Below are positions 1 through 6,947 of a DNA stretch of 64,000 nucleotides, piece after piece. The translations under genes and the position numbers were made by a program. Source of the DNA: Halapricum salinum. Its GTDB lineage: Archaea > Halobacteriota > Halobacteria > Halobacteriales > Haloarculaceae. Numbering within the stretch: position 1 is the stretch's first letter; every line of letters starts with the position of its first letter. Under the pieces are notes generated by a model, which was given only the letters and a program-made list of their open reading frames with translations, was not told the DNA's origin and searched no databases. Where the stretch lies: the NCBI RefSeq assembly GCF_004799665.1, contig NZ_CP031310.1, positions 302,887-366,886 of the forward strand, given 5' to 3'.

Positions 1-72
1 GACCGCTCCCGTCGAGACGAGCATGGCTGTCGAGGCGACGAGCGCGGCGACGAGGAGGACAGTTCGGGTCAC
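1..72 (-). CDS. N-terminus of an exported protein, cut by the window edge
   Basis: Reading leftwards from a GTG at 72, the frame stays open to the window edge and gives 24 residues starting MTRTVLLVAALVASTAMLVS. This is a short positive N-terminus followed by a hydrophobic helix, the form of a signal peptide. The segment LLVSTG is shared with the small exported protein at 6002-6373 (LLVSTGSFSTASADR), so it is probably a member of the same SipW-like exported group. The rest of the gene is outside the window. A CAATACAAGG motif lies about 55 bases upstream of the start. The call rests on signal character and one short match only. Confidence 0.55.
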   Translation of the reverse strand, partial: MTRTVLLVAALVASTAMLVSTGAV

Positions 73-126
73 GGATATCCAACGCTCCGGCAGGGAAGCT
101 CTGTTCCGTACGAGGGGGCCGACGAC

Positions 127-142
127 CCTTGTATTGATGTGC
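127..142 (-). promoter_or_regulatory. CAATACAAGG motif, upstream of the edge gene
   Basis: On the minus strand this reads GCACATCAATACAAGG. The same element, with one mismatch, lies at 222-237 in the opposite orientation, and a related copy at 5084-5099. Each copy points toward a gene start. It could be a promoter element or a regulator site; no standard haloarchaeal TATA box is obvious inside it. Confidence 0.4.
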
Positions 143-221
143 TTGAACGCTTCTGACTACCGTAGACATCCGCGGTATGGCAGTGACTGAGTGCATGTGA
201 TGGCCATCCAACAGCGTTCAC

Positions 222-237
222 GCACACCAATACAAGG
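222..237 (+). promoter_or_regulatory. CAATACAAGG motif, upstream of the 50-residue gene
   Basis: Reads GCACACCAATACAAGG on the plus strand, 30 bases before the ATG at 268. With 127-142 it forms a 16-base inverted repeat (15 of 16 matching) separated by about 80 bases, so the two divergent genes could share one regulator. Confidence 0.4.
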
Positions 238-243
238 TAGGAT

Positions 244-263
244 CCGTCCGAGTCTTCGGACGG
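244..263 (+). promoter_or_regulatory. Perfect hairpin directly before the start codon of the small gene
   Basis: CCGTCCGA, loop GTCT, TCGGACGG: an 8-bp perfect stem with a 4-base loop. Its 3' arm runs into GGAGG, which abuts the ATG at 268. If transcribed, the stem would partly bury the purine-rich translation signal. Whether the gene is translated from a leadered mRNA is unknown. Confidence 0.45.
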
Positions 264-267
264 GAGG

Positions 268-420
268 ATGTCACTGCAAGAACCAACCGAGCGGGTGAAT
301 CTGTCGTCGCTTCAGGAACACCTCACCGAAGCACTCGAACAGACGGACAACGAGCCAGCGAGGTATCACCTCAGAGAAGCGTATCAGAAAGTCATTATCA
401 TAGACGAAGAACGATCGTGA
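268..420 (+). CDS. Small 50-residue acidic protein of unknown function
   Basis: ATG to TGA, 50 residues, starting MSLQEPTERVNLSSLQEHL and ending KVIIIDEERS. The body (EHLTEALEQTDNEPARYHL) is a predicted amphipathic helix rich in Glu and Gln with no cysteines, signal peptide or membrane segment, so it should be cytosolic. Codon use is haloarchaeal and the third-position bias fits coding. It lies between the divergent edge gene and the end of the beta-helix gene on the other strand, and is preceded by the CAATACAAGG motif and a hairpin. I cannot assign a family; it could be a small regulatory or adaptor protein. Confidence 0.6.
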   Translation: MSLQEPTERVNLSSLQEHLTEALEQTDNEPARYHLREAYQKVIIIDEERS

Positions 421-470
421 AGATCACGAACAGTAGATTTTGTGAAAGAAAGTCGACAGGATTCTGATCG

Positions 471-2909
471 CTAAATACTACTGCTCGACCACGGATCGAA
501 GCGGAACGAGCCGCCTTCGACCTGCACTGAGACCGCACTACCTGCGCCGTTCGCGACCGCACCTGTGCTCGCATCTTCGACGGGATTGCCGACTAGCGTC
601 CCGGGACCCGTGTCGTCTCCCCACCAGTTCTGCGTGACGTCGAGCGTATGGTCCGGGTCCTTGGTTACGGCACCGATGGGGACCTGGACGAAGTTGTTGT
701 TCGTGACCGACACCAGATCGGCGTCTGCGTTCCCGTCGACGCCGAACGCGCTCCCTGGATAGGGCGCACTCGTCGGGTCAGTCGTGGGACTGAACTGCGA
801 TCCAGCCGTGTTCAGCCGGCGGATCGAATTGCCCTCTACAGCGACACTCTTTGGTGACACGCTACCGTAGCCGTCAGTAGTGGTGTGGGTCGATACGATC
901 CCCCAGGTCCATCCAGCAGAGTAGACGTCCTCGACAGTGTTTCCGAAGATATCGACACCGTCGACGGTTCCTTGCACCTTGATCGCCGATGCGCCACCGT
1001 AGTGTGGCCATTCTTTCGAGACGTCACCGTCGTTGACGATGTCACGGACGGTGTTATCCTGGACGACGACGCCACCGACGGGAGACTCACTGGCGTCGAA
1101 CACGTGGATCGCGTTGATCGTGGCCGGAGTGTCTATCCCGTCCGGAACTGTCGTGTTGTCCGCCCGGATCCCCTCAAGGAGGTTCGCCTCGACTGTGACG
1201 TCGTCTCCGGTGACCAGCAGCACGCTCGGATCGATGCCACCGGGCTGGAACACAGTTGAGGGCGCAAACCGGACCTTCCGAACAGTCGCGCCGTCAGCCT
1301 GGACCGACACTGTCCCGTCTACAGTAGCTGGATCACCGTCAGTCGGATCGGTCACTCCTTCGAGCGTCACGCGTTCGTCGACAGTGAGCGTCTCTTCGTA
1401 GGACCCGGGCGCGACGAGGACCGTATCATCGGTCGCTGCCCGGTCGAGCTGTTCACTGATTTGCGTGCCGATCTCTCTGGTCGGATAGGTGACGGTCTCT
1501 GCCGATTCGTCACCATCGTAGTCGTACTCGAACTCGGAGGTGGTTGCACGAGCGTCACTGCCAGTCCACGCGAGCACGCCACCGTTTTCGAAGCTATTCG
1601 CCTCGATCCACGTCGCCCAGGGCCACGGTGCGTCGTGAAGTGTTCCGATCCCCCACACGGGAGGAGTGTCGTCTGCAGTGAACTCGTTGTCTTCGAGCGT
1701 GGCTCCTCCGGCTGCCTTGTTCAACCACTCGATGTGATCGATCGCGCCCTGGAACCCGACCTCCGAAAGGGTATTGTTCTGCAGGACACGGTTGGAGGCG
1801 GACGAGTCGTTACCGGCCCCGTTGTTGACGGTCACACCACCCTCGATCAGATTGTTCTCTAAGGAGAACGACTGGACTCCCGAGTCGTTGAAGTAGACGC
1901 CACCGCCGCCATCGTTCGGGACGACCACAGAGTGTCTGAGGGTGAAGTTGTCCCCCGAGACCTCGACGTTCTTGTTCGGAGATGCTTCGGGATTCGCCCG
2001 GAGCTCTACGCCGTGGATCGTCACACCGTCTGCCGCGACGAAGGGGCCGTTCGTCCCGAACGGCGAGCTGGTCTGTGAGACGATCGTTGCCTGCACGTCG
2101 TCGGAGTCGGTAATCGGATCACCGCTCTCGTCGACACCGAGGATGGTGAGTCCATCGACATCGACGAAGAGACCGAACGAATAGGGGCTGTTGGTCGTCC
2201 CATAGGCGTCTCTGTTCTCTGCGATCTCTTCGTAGGTTCCCGGTTCGACGTGGATCGTACTCCCGGAGACATTGTCGATCGCCGACTGGAGTGAGCCGTA
2301 TTCGTTGCTTTCAGTCGGGTTCGTCGTCACGATCGCGAAGTCCCCACCGACGGGATCGACCGCGCCAGACGATTCCGGTTTGTCAACAGTCGCGTTGATA
2401 GTCACCGATAGCGTCCCGCCGTCGGTCACCGCTGTCGAGTCGACGTAGACCCCGATACTCGCGGCCTGACCGACACCGAGGCCGAGAACCTCGTCGGTAT
2501 CGTTGCGCAGTTTCTTGTCCTCGTTCCCGTCCGGGTAGAAGTAGACATCTCCGGGCTCGAATCCAACATCCGAAAAGTCCACCGACGCCCAGACGTAGAT
2601 GGTCTGCGTTCCGTTATTGGTGATTTGAAAGACGTCGTCGAACTGGTAGACTGAATCCGATCCAACGCCTGAAGCGTCGAACTCAGAGTTCGAAAAGTCG
2701 ATTCCGAGTGTTCCACCCTCGAGGGAGGCGTACGCGCCGTTTGGCCCACTCGACGGTTGCATCCCCAGCAACGCACTCGAGTCGCCAGCGACTTCCACAG
2801 AAATCGATCGGTTCGCGCTCACACTCGTGAACGCACCACTACCCATTGCGGCTGCCCCACCGGCAGCGAGCGATCCCACACCGAGCAAGAACTTCCGTCT
2901 GTGTGTCAC
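471..2909 (-). CDS. DUF1102-like Tat-exported protein fused to a right-handed beta-helix
   Basis: 812 residues, GTG start. Residues 1-33 are a twin-arginine signal (RRKFLLG, a Gly/Ala-rich core, then GAFTSVSANR), the same signal as the three genes upstream. Residues about 34-180 match those neighbours (VEVAGDSSALLGM, FQITNNGTQTIYVW), the DUF1102-type fold. From about 200 the protein becomes a parallel beta-helix with two starts of pectin-lyase type (SLQSAIDNVSGSTIHVEPGTYEE near 208 and a similar VLVAPGSYEETLTV near 495) and many Asn-rich rungs (DNTVRDI, GNTVEDV), ending in QNWWGDDTGPG. It is likely a surface protein binding or acting on polysaccharide, but no catalytic residues can be assigned. 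It is last in a four-gene minus-strand run. Its neighbours lack the helix, so this is a fusion. Confidence 0.8.
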   Translation of the reverse strand: MTHRRKFLLGVGSLAAGGAAAMGSGAFTSVSANRSISVEVAGDSSALLGMQPSSGPNGAYASLEGGTLGIDFSNSEFDASGVGSDSVYQFDDVFQITNNGTQTIYVWASVDFSDVGFEPGDVYFYPDGNEDKKLRNDTDEVLGLGVGQAASIGVYVDSTAVTDGGTLSVTINATVDKPESSGAVDPVGGDFAIVTTNPTESNEYGSLQSAIDNVSGSTIHVEPGTYEEIAENRDAYGTTNSPYSFGLFVDVDGLTILGVDESGDPITDSDDVQATIVSQTSSPFGTNGPFVAADGVTIHGVELRANPEASPNKNVEVSGDNFTLRHSVVVPNDGGGGVYFNDSGVQSFSLENNLIEGGVTVNNGAGNDSSASNRVLQNNTLSEVGFQGAIDHIEWLNKAAGGATLEDNEFTADDTPPVWGIGTLHDAPWPWATWIEANSFENGGVLAWTGSDARATTSEFEYDYDGDESAETVTYPTREIGTQISEQLDRAATDDTVLVAPGSYEETLTVDERVTLEGVTDPTDGDPATVDGTVSVQADGATVRKVRFAPSTVFQPGGIDPSVLLVTGDDVTVEANLLEGIRADNTTVPDGIDTPATINAIHVFDASESPVGGVVVQDNTVRDIVNDGDVSKEWPHYGGASAIKVQGTVDGVDIFGNTVEDVYSAGWTWGIVSTHTTTDGYGSVSPKSVAVEGNSIRRLNTAGSQFSPTTDPTSAPYPGSAFGVDGNADADLVSVTNNNFVQVPIGAVTKDPDHTLDVTQNWWGDDTGPGTLVGNPVEDASTGAVANGAGSAVSVQVEGGSFRFDPWSSSSI

Positions 2910-2927
2910 AGTTCGGTCACCAGTCGC

Positions 2928-2955
2928 AAACCCACCGGCGGAGTCGAACCGCCGT
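2928..2955 (-). repeat. tRNA T-arm-like hairpin repeat, copy 1
   Basis: In the direction of transcription: stem CGGCGG, loop TTCGACT, stem CCGCCG, then GTGGGTTT. The loop and closing pairs match the tRNA T-arm / B-box pattern GGTTCGANTCC. It lies about 20 bases before the start codon of the beta-helix gene. A second copy at 3727-3754 matches 27 of 28 bases. Just 5' on the minus strand is another stem, GTGCG/CGCAC. No acceptor or D arm completes a tRNA. Confidence 0.6.
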
Positions 2956-3024
2956 CCGTGCGTCCCGGATGGGGCGCACAGTGTCCGAGTGGGCGAACAG
3001 TTCGATGGCGATGCGTCTCGTGAG

Positions 3025-3705
3025 TCACGGCGTTTCGGCTGTGATCGTCAGTTGTCCCGAGAGATCGTCGCTGGTCGACCCACCGTGGGTGTCGATCTCG
3101 ATCGAGCTGAAGATCCGCTTGCCCAGGACGAACGAATCGCCACTCTGGCCCGTCGGGACGGTGACCGACCCGCCACCGGTCAGGCTACCGTAGTACGTCG
3201 GATTGCCGGGACCGAACGCCGGAGACGCGCCGTCGTAGACGTGAAAGCGAATCTCGGAGTTCCCTGGATCGCCGGCGTACGCGTACTCGAAGGTGAGTTC
3301 GTACTCCTGAGTGCCACGGTTCTCGATACCGAAGGCCGCACGCGGCGTGTACGTGTGGTTCGAGACCCAGTCGATGTTGTCGTCTCCGACCGGAACCCAG
3401 CCGCTCTCCTGATCCCAGTTCGGCGTGCCGATCCACGTCGTCGCATCGACGTTGACGCCGCTGGCACCACCCTGTGACACGTCGACGTCCAGCGTCCCGT
3501 CGCCGTTCTGGTGGACGAGCGCCGGATCCGACCCCTCGATCTTGTGGACGACGGGCGTCATCCTGAGGAGTGCCGTGTTGTCGCCGGCCACTTCGACCGA
3601 GACCTGGCGGTTGGCGCTCACGCTCGTGAACGCCCCTGACCCTATCGTGAGGGCTCCGCCGGCACTCAGTGAGCCCAGCGCAGCCAGTACGTTGCGTCGT
3701 TTCAT
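3025..3705 (-). CDS. DUF1102-like Tat/SipW-signal exported protein
   Basis: 226 residues from the ATG at 3705; an in-frame ATG four codons upstream is less likely because MKRRNVLAALG matches its paralogues. The signal peptide has the twin Arg (KRRN), a Gly/Ala core and GAFTSVSANR. The mature part begins VSVEVAGDNTALLRMTP and contains FGIENRGTQEYELTF, equivalent to the ITNNGTQ segment of its paralogues. It ends in a strand (SGQLTITAETP) typical of a beta-sandwich. No membrane anchor or cysteines are seen, so the protein is probably exported and folded outside the cell. Third gene of the four-gene minus-strand run, with a T-arm-like hairpin in its leader. Function unknown. Confidence 0.75.
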   Translation of the reverse strand: MKRRNVLAALGSLSAGGALTIGSGAFTSVSANRQVSVEVAGDNTALLRMTPVVHKIEGSDPALVHQNGDGTLDVDVSQGGASGVNVDATTWIGTPNWDQESGWVPVGDDNIDWVSNHTYTPRAAFGIENRGTQEYELTFEYAYAGDPGNSEIRFHVYDGASPAFGPGNPTYYGSLTGGGSVTVPTGQSGDSFVLGKRIFSSIEIDTHGGSTSDDLSGQLTITAETP

Positions 3706-3726
3706 GTGTAACCCCACCTACGGGGA

Positions 3727-3754
3727 AAACCCACCGGCGGAATCGAACCGCCGT
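3727..3754 (-). repeat. tRNA T-arm-like hairpin repeat, copy 2
   Basis: Same element as 2928-2955 with loop TTCGATT, 22 bases before the start codon of the gene at 3025-3705. It is followed by CCCC GTAGGT GGGG, a second small stem, then the start region. The segment AACCCCACCTAC (3710-3721, plus strand) recurs at 5009-5020 in the leader of the first gene of the run. Confidence 0.6.
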
Positions 3755-3819
3755 ACGCCAGCGTGGGAGGCCGTGTGCACAACGCCCGACTGTTCGTGTT
3801 GGGCGCTCGACTCTCGCGA

Positions 3820-4362
3820 TCAGTCGTGATTGCCACCGACTCGCTCGGCGACGACCGTCAGCGTCTCGTCATATTTGCCCGTGTCTGTTCCGTGCGTGTC
3901 GATGTACAGGCCGACGTTGATGTTCTCTCCGACTTCGAGCGTCGGCGGACTCTCGGAGAGGCGGCCCGCATCGGTGACGAGTGCCAGCTCCTTGAAGTCA
4001 CCACCGTCGTACGCACTCCAGACGGTGATCGGCTGCGTTCCGTGGTTGCTGATCTTAAGAAGATCGTGAAATTCATAGACGGAGTTCGGAGCAACGCCGT
4101 CTGCATCCGGGTTTTCACCATCGTCGTCACCTGGGATATCGAACTTCACGACCCTCCCGCCTGTGGAGGACCGTCCAGTCCGAACATCGCTGATTCCCTC
4201 GTCGACGTTGGGTTCGAGACGAAGAAATGCACGGTAATCTCTCGCGACGGCAACGGAAACGCTTCGCTCGGCGCTGACGCTGGTGAACGCACCGGTGCCA
4301 AAGGTGAATGTGCCGGCCCCGGCTAGCGCACCCACGCCCGCGAGGAGACTACGCCGTTTCAT
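3820..4362 (-). CDS. DUF1102-like Tat/SipW-signal exported protein
   Basis: 180 residues, ATG start. The signal reads MKRRSLLAGVGALAGAGTF and then GAFTSVSAERS, with the twin Arg and the conserved AFTSVSA segment. The mature domain has VAVARDYRAFLRLEP, then YEFHDLLKISNHGTQPITVW, and ends with VGLYIDTHGTDTGKYDETLTVVAER, the same core pattern as its neighbours (SISVEVAGD..., ITNNGTQ..., GVYVDS...GGTLSVTI). Predicted to be a secreted or surface beta-sandwich. The spacer to the upstream gene is 12 bases, so the two are almost certainly co-transcribed. Function unknown. Confidence 0.75.
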   Translation of the reverse strand: MKRRSLLAGVGALAGAGTFTFGTGAFTSVSAERSVSVAVARDYRAFLRLEPNVDEGISDVRTGRSSTGGRVVKFDIPGDDDGENPDADGVAPNSVYEFHDLLKISNHGTQPITVWSAYDGGDFKELALVTDAGRLSESPPTLEVGENINVGLYIDTHGTDTGKYDETLTVVAERVGGNHD

Positions 4363-4374
4363 CGGTCTGGGTCG

Positions 4375-4974
4375 TTAGTCCTGGTTCCCGCCGGTCTTTT
4401 CGGCGACGAACGTGAGGGTCCCTCCGCTGACCTGATCGAAGTCGACACCCTTCGGGATGTAGATCCCGATATTCGAGGCTGACTCGCCCGGAGTGAGCGT
4501 CGTGGTCTGGCTCGTATCGGCACTGGACAGTCCTGTGTTGTCGCTGCTGTCTCCCTGGGAGTTCTCCGCGTAGATTCCGAGGTACCCACCCTGGGACGCG
4601 ATCAGGTCTGAGTCGACCGAGAGGACGACGTCCTGGGTCCCGTTGTTGGTGATATCGAGCAGGTTGTCGAATATCGTCTTCGCGTTTCGGTTGATACCGG
4701 ACGCCGAGGAGCCCGCGGTATCATCGGCCTGCGTGAAGTCGAGACTGACAACCCCGTTTTCGTCAACGTCGACGTATTCTTGCGCGTTCGGGTACACGTT
4801 CCCGGCGTCGTCTTCGGCTTTACTGATACTGAGGAACGCACTCGCGTCACCAGCGACGTCGATCGAGAGCTCTCGGTCAGCTTCGACACTCGTGAACGCG
4901 CCACTACCCATTGCAGCTGCCCCACCGGCAGCGAGCGATCCCATTCCGAGCAGGAACTTGCGTCGTTTTGTCAT
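4375..4974 (-). CDS. DUF1102-like Tat/SipW-signal exported protein, first gene of the run
   Basis: 199 residues from the ATG at 4974 (MTKRRKFLLGMGSLAAGG). A 14-residue extension to 5016 is open but would put extra sequence before the twin-arginine signal. GAFTSVEADRELSIDVAGD marks the end of the signal and the start of the mature protein. LLDITNNGTQDVVLSVDS and SNIGIYIPKGVDFDQVSGG match the shared domain. No transmembrane anchor. Likely the promoter-proximal gene of the minus-strand run 4974-471; its long leader holds the CAATACAAGG motif and an AACCCCACCTAC element. The family is common in haloarchaea but has no established function. Confidence 0.78.
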   Translation of the reverse strand: MTKRRKFLLGMGSLAAGGAAAMGSGAFTSVEADRELSIDVAGDASAFLSISKAEDDAGNVYPNAQEYVDVDENGVVSLDFTQADDTAGSSASGINRNAKTIFDNLLDITNNGTQDVVLSVDSDLIASQGGYLGIYAENSQGDSSDNTGLSSADTSQTTTLTPGESASNIGIYIPKGVDFDQVSGGTLTFVAEKTGGNQD

Positions 4975-5016
4975 AGTTAGTCTACCTCTGTTTGTCCGCA
5001 CGCCCCCGAACCCCAC

Positions 5017-5367
5017 CTACCGGGTCGCTCCCATTCGGGGTCGTCTCCGGGACGTGCTTGTCTACTAACTATTCTGCTACCCACCTTGTATTGAGGTACC
5101 TGAGCGAGTGAGTGTCACCGTTTGAAATCAGGGATAGCACTCTTTGAAACCGGTCGTGCGGGTGCAAAGGCACCCTGAAATCAATGCGTACGACGCTGGA
5201 ATTAGTCACTCGGACTTTCTTTCGTACGAGTTGAGAAATATCAACAGCAATAATAGATAAACGCCCGCATGCACCGGGTTTAGGAAGAACCTACTCTCGA
5301 AATACATCACTATCCAACAGCTTTTTGTAGCATAGGTCACACTTGTCAGACACCAAGGTGGGACTCG
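5017..5367. other. Divergent intergenic region with regulatory motif and hairpin
   Basis: About 350 bases between the DUF1102-type run and the DUF7344-type gene. It holds the third CAATACAAGG copy (5084-5099, minus orientation), a hairpin GGGTGC-AAAG-GCACCC at 5160-5175 flanked by direct copies of TGAAATCA, and an AT-rich stretch near 5225-5260. Short frames here have no convincing coding character. Confidence 0.5.
5084..5099 (-). promoter_or_regulatory. CAATACAAGG motif, upstream of the DUF1102-type run
   Basis: On the minus strand it reads GTACCTCAATACAAGG, about 110 bases before the ATG at 4974. The core TCAATACAAGG is identical to the copy at 127-142. It links the regulation of this run with that of the gene at the left edge. 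Confidence 0.4.
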
Positions 5368-6000
5368 ATGGCAAGCTCGACTGGGGGTCTCCAGACCTCC
5401 GCAGGAGGAGTGGGAATCGAATCGGATCAATCGGCGGACGAGGGGCAAGAGGAAGTCGACGATCCGCTCACGCGTGACGATACGTTCGAGATCCTGAGCA
5501 ACCACCGGCGACGGTTCGCGCTGCATCACCTCCAGCAGAACGGCGACCGAGCGGATCTCGGCGATCTCTCAGAGCACGTCGCCGCCTGGGAGAACGACAT
5601 TGGCGTGGCGGAAGTCTCTTCGAGCGAGCGCAAGCGCGTCTACACCTCTCTTCAGCAGTTCCATCTCCCGAAAATGGACGAGAAGGGCGTCGTGGAGTTC
5701 GACGATCGCGAGGGCGTCGTCGAGCTCACGGCCGCCGCAGGGGACGTCGACATCTATCTGGAGGTCGTCGACGGCAACGACGTCCCGTGGAGCCAGTACT
5801 ATCTCGGTCTGGCCGCAGTAAACCTGGGCATCCTCGGGGCCGCGCTGGCGGGGCTCTACCCGTTCACACTCGTCCCATCTGCCGGTCTCGCGCTGCTCGT
5901 CGTCACGACGTTCCTCGTCTCCGCGCTCGTCCACACGTACTTCAACCGCACAGAGATGCGACTGGGCGACAGCGACACGCCACCGGAAGTGGAGGGGTGA
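5368..6000 (+). CDS. DUF7344-type winged-helix protein with two membrane segments
   Basis: 210 residues. The N-terminal 30 are acidic and disordered. Residues about 35-130 form a winged-helix-like domain of DUF7344 type (DDTFEILSNHRRRFALHHL, then SERKRVYTSLQQFHLPKMDE and a GVVEFD wing). Two hydrophobic helices follow (about 150-172 and 173-193), then a short charged tail. It looks like a membrane-tethered DNA-binding regulator. One base separates it from the small exported-protein gene downstream, and it diverges from the DUF1102-type run, so control of that locus is a reasonable guess. The family name is from sequence pattern; the regulatory role is inferred. Confidence 0.75.
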   Translation: MASSTGGLQTSAGGVGIESDQSADEGQEEVDDPLTRDDTFEILSNHRRRFALHHLQQNGDRADLGDLSEHVAAWENDIGVAEVSSSERKRVYTSLQQFHLPKMDEKGVVEFDDREGVVELTAAAGDVDIYLEVVDGNDVPWSQYYLGLAAVNLGILGAALAGLYPFTLVPSAGLALLVVTTFLVSALVHTYFNRTEMRLGDSDTPPEVEG

Positions 6001-6001
6001 G

Positions 6002-6373
6002 ATGACACGACGATGGGTGTACGGCGGACTGGTCGTACTCGCCATCTCACTACTCGTGAGTACCGGGAGCTTCAGTACAGCGTCAGCCGATCGAGACCTC
6101 GACGTCACCGTGGCCGACGATGCCTCCGCGTTCGTTGGATACGACGCCACCTGTACGAACGGAACGCTCTCGGTCACGATCGCGAACCGGTTCGACAGTC
6201 CGATATCGGGATCGGTCACGGTCGACGACTCGACGTCTGCCTTCGATTTGGTCTCACCCGGTGACGAAACAGTCGTCACTGTCAATTCGACGGCGGAAGA
6301 ACCAGTCACAGTCACCGTCGACGGTCCCGAGACGAGTGTCGAACTCGACCGCACAGCGCCTGCAACGTGTTGA
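6002..6373 (+). CDS. Small SipW-like exported protein with two cysteines
   Basis: 123 residues, starting MTRRWVYGGLVVLAISLLVS. The hydrophobic core is followed by TGSFSTASADRDLDVTVADD, the same arrangement as the DUF1102-type proteins (GAFTSVSADR...VEVAGD) but much shorter. The mature part is Thr/Val/Ser-rich beta sequence. Its cysteines are in DATCTNG and at the very last residue (APATC), so a disulfide linking the domain ends is possible. Its start follows the stop of the DUF7344-type gene by one base, so the two form an operon. Role unknown; it may be a mini-member of the same exported family. Confidence 0.7.
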   Translation: MTRRWVYGGLVVLAISLLVSTGSFSTASADRDLDVTVADDASAFVGYDATCTNGTLSVTIANRFDSPISGSVTVDDSTSAFDLVSPGDETVVTVNSTAEEPVTVTVDGPETSVELDRTAPATC

Positions 6374-6508
6374 GGAGCTGCACTGGAGAACGGATTCGGA
6401 TTCCACGAATTCGCGGGAGTGTGGGACCGCCGAACACAGTCTGCTTCTCGAACCGAGTCGTCCCTCTGGTCGGTCAGTTGGTAGCGGCGGCCGACCAGTC
6501 ACTGTCGA

Positions 6509-6847
6509 TCAGTCGTCGGCGGCCGCACCGTCGTCGGCCTGTTCGCGACGGACGACGTCACTCTCGATACTCGGCGGGTACTTCCCGCGATCCAGCTTGA
6601 GGTCCGACTGCGGGCGCGCCATACACGTGAGCGCGTACTGCTCACGTTCCTCGTCAGTGAGCCCGCGCGCGGCCGGCTGAGTCACCTCGCCGTCGACGAT
6701 CTCCGCAGAGCAAGCCAGACACATCCCGACCCGGCAGGAGTACTCCTGGGCGATCCCTTCGTCGATACACCGGCTCAGGATGGTCTCCTTGTCGGAGACG
6801 GTGATCTCCTCGTCCGTGCCCACGAACTCGACGGTGTACTCTGTCAT
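6509..6847 (-). CDS. [2Fe-2S] ferredoxin, plant/halobacterial type
   Basis: 112 residues, ATG start. The beta-grasp ferredoxin fold carries the cluster ligands in CRVGMCLAC and a distal cysteine in ALTCMARP, the CX4CX2C...C pattern of [2Fe-2S] ferredoxins. The acidic C-terminal tail (ADDGAAADD) is typical of halophiles. It should act as a cytosolic one-electron carrier. It is divergently transcribed from the geranylgeranyl reductase gene, about 100 bases apart. It lacks the large acidic insertion of the classic Halobacterium ferredoxin, so it is a shorter paralogue whose partner cannot be identified. Confidence 0.92.
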   Translation of the reverse strand: MTEYTVEFVGTDEEITVSDKETILSRCIDEGIAQEYSCRVGMCLACSAEIVDGEVTQPAARGLTDEEREQYALTCMARPQSDLKLDRGKYPPSIESDVVRREQADDGAAADD

Positions 6848-6947
6848 GCACTGTCTTTCGAGGAACCACTACTAAACGCTTTATTCCGACCTCGGTCGAG
6901 CGTGCCGGGAATAAAGAGTTTTGCTCGTGGGGTGTTCAACACAGTGC

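Noticed and set aside
2928-3754. Complete tRNA genes
   Set aside because: Only the T-arm-like part is present; no acceptor pairing, D arm or proper anticodon loop.
5206-5529. Minus-strand 107-residue frame between divergent genes
   Set aside because: Overlaps the start of the DUF7344-type gene; the composition (many Tyr/Phe/Leu) is unlike coding sequence here and it covers the promoter.
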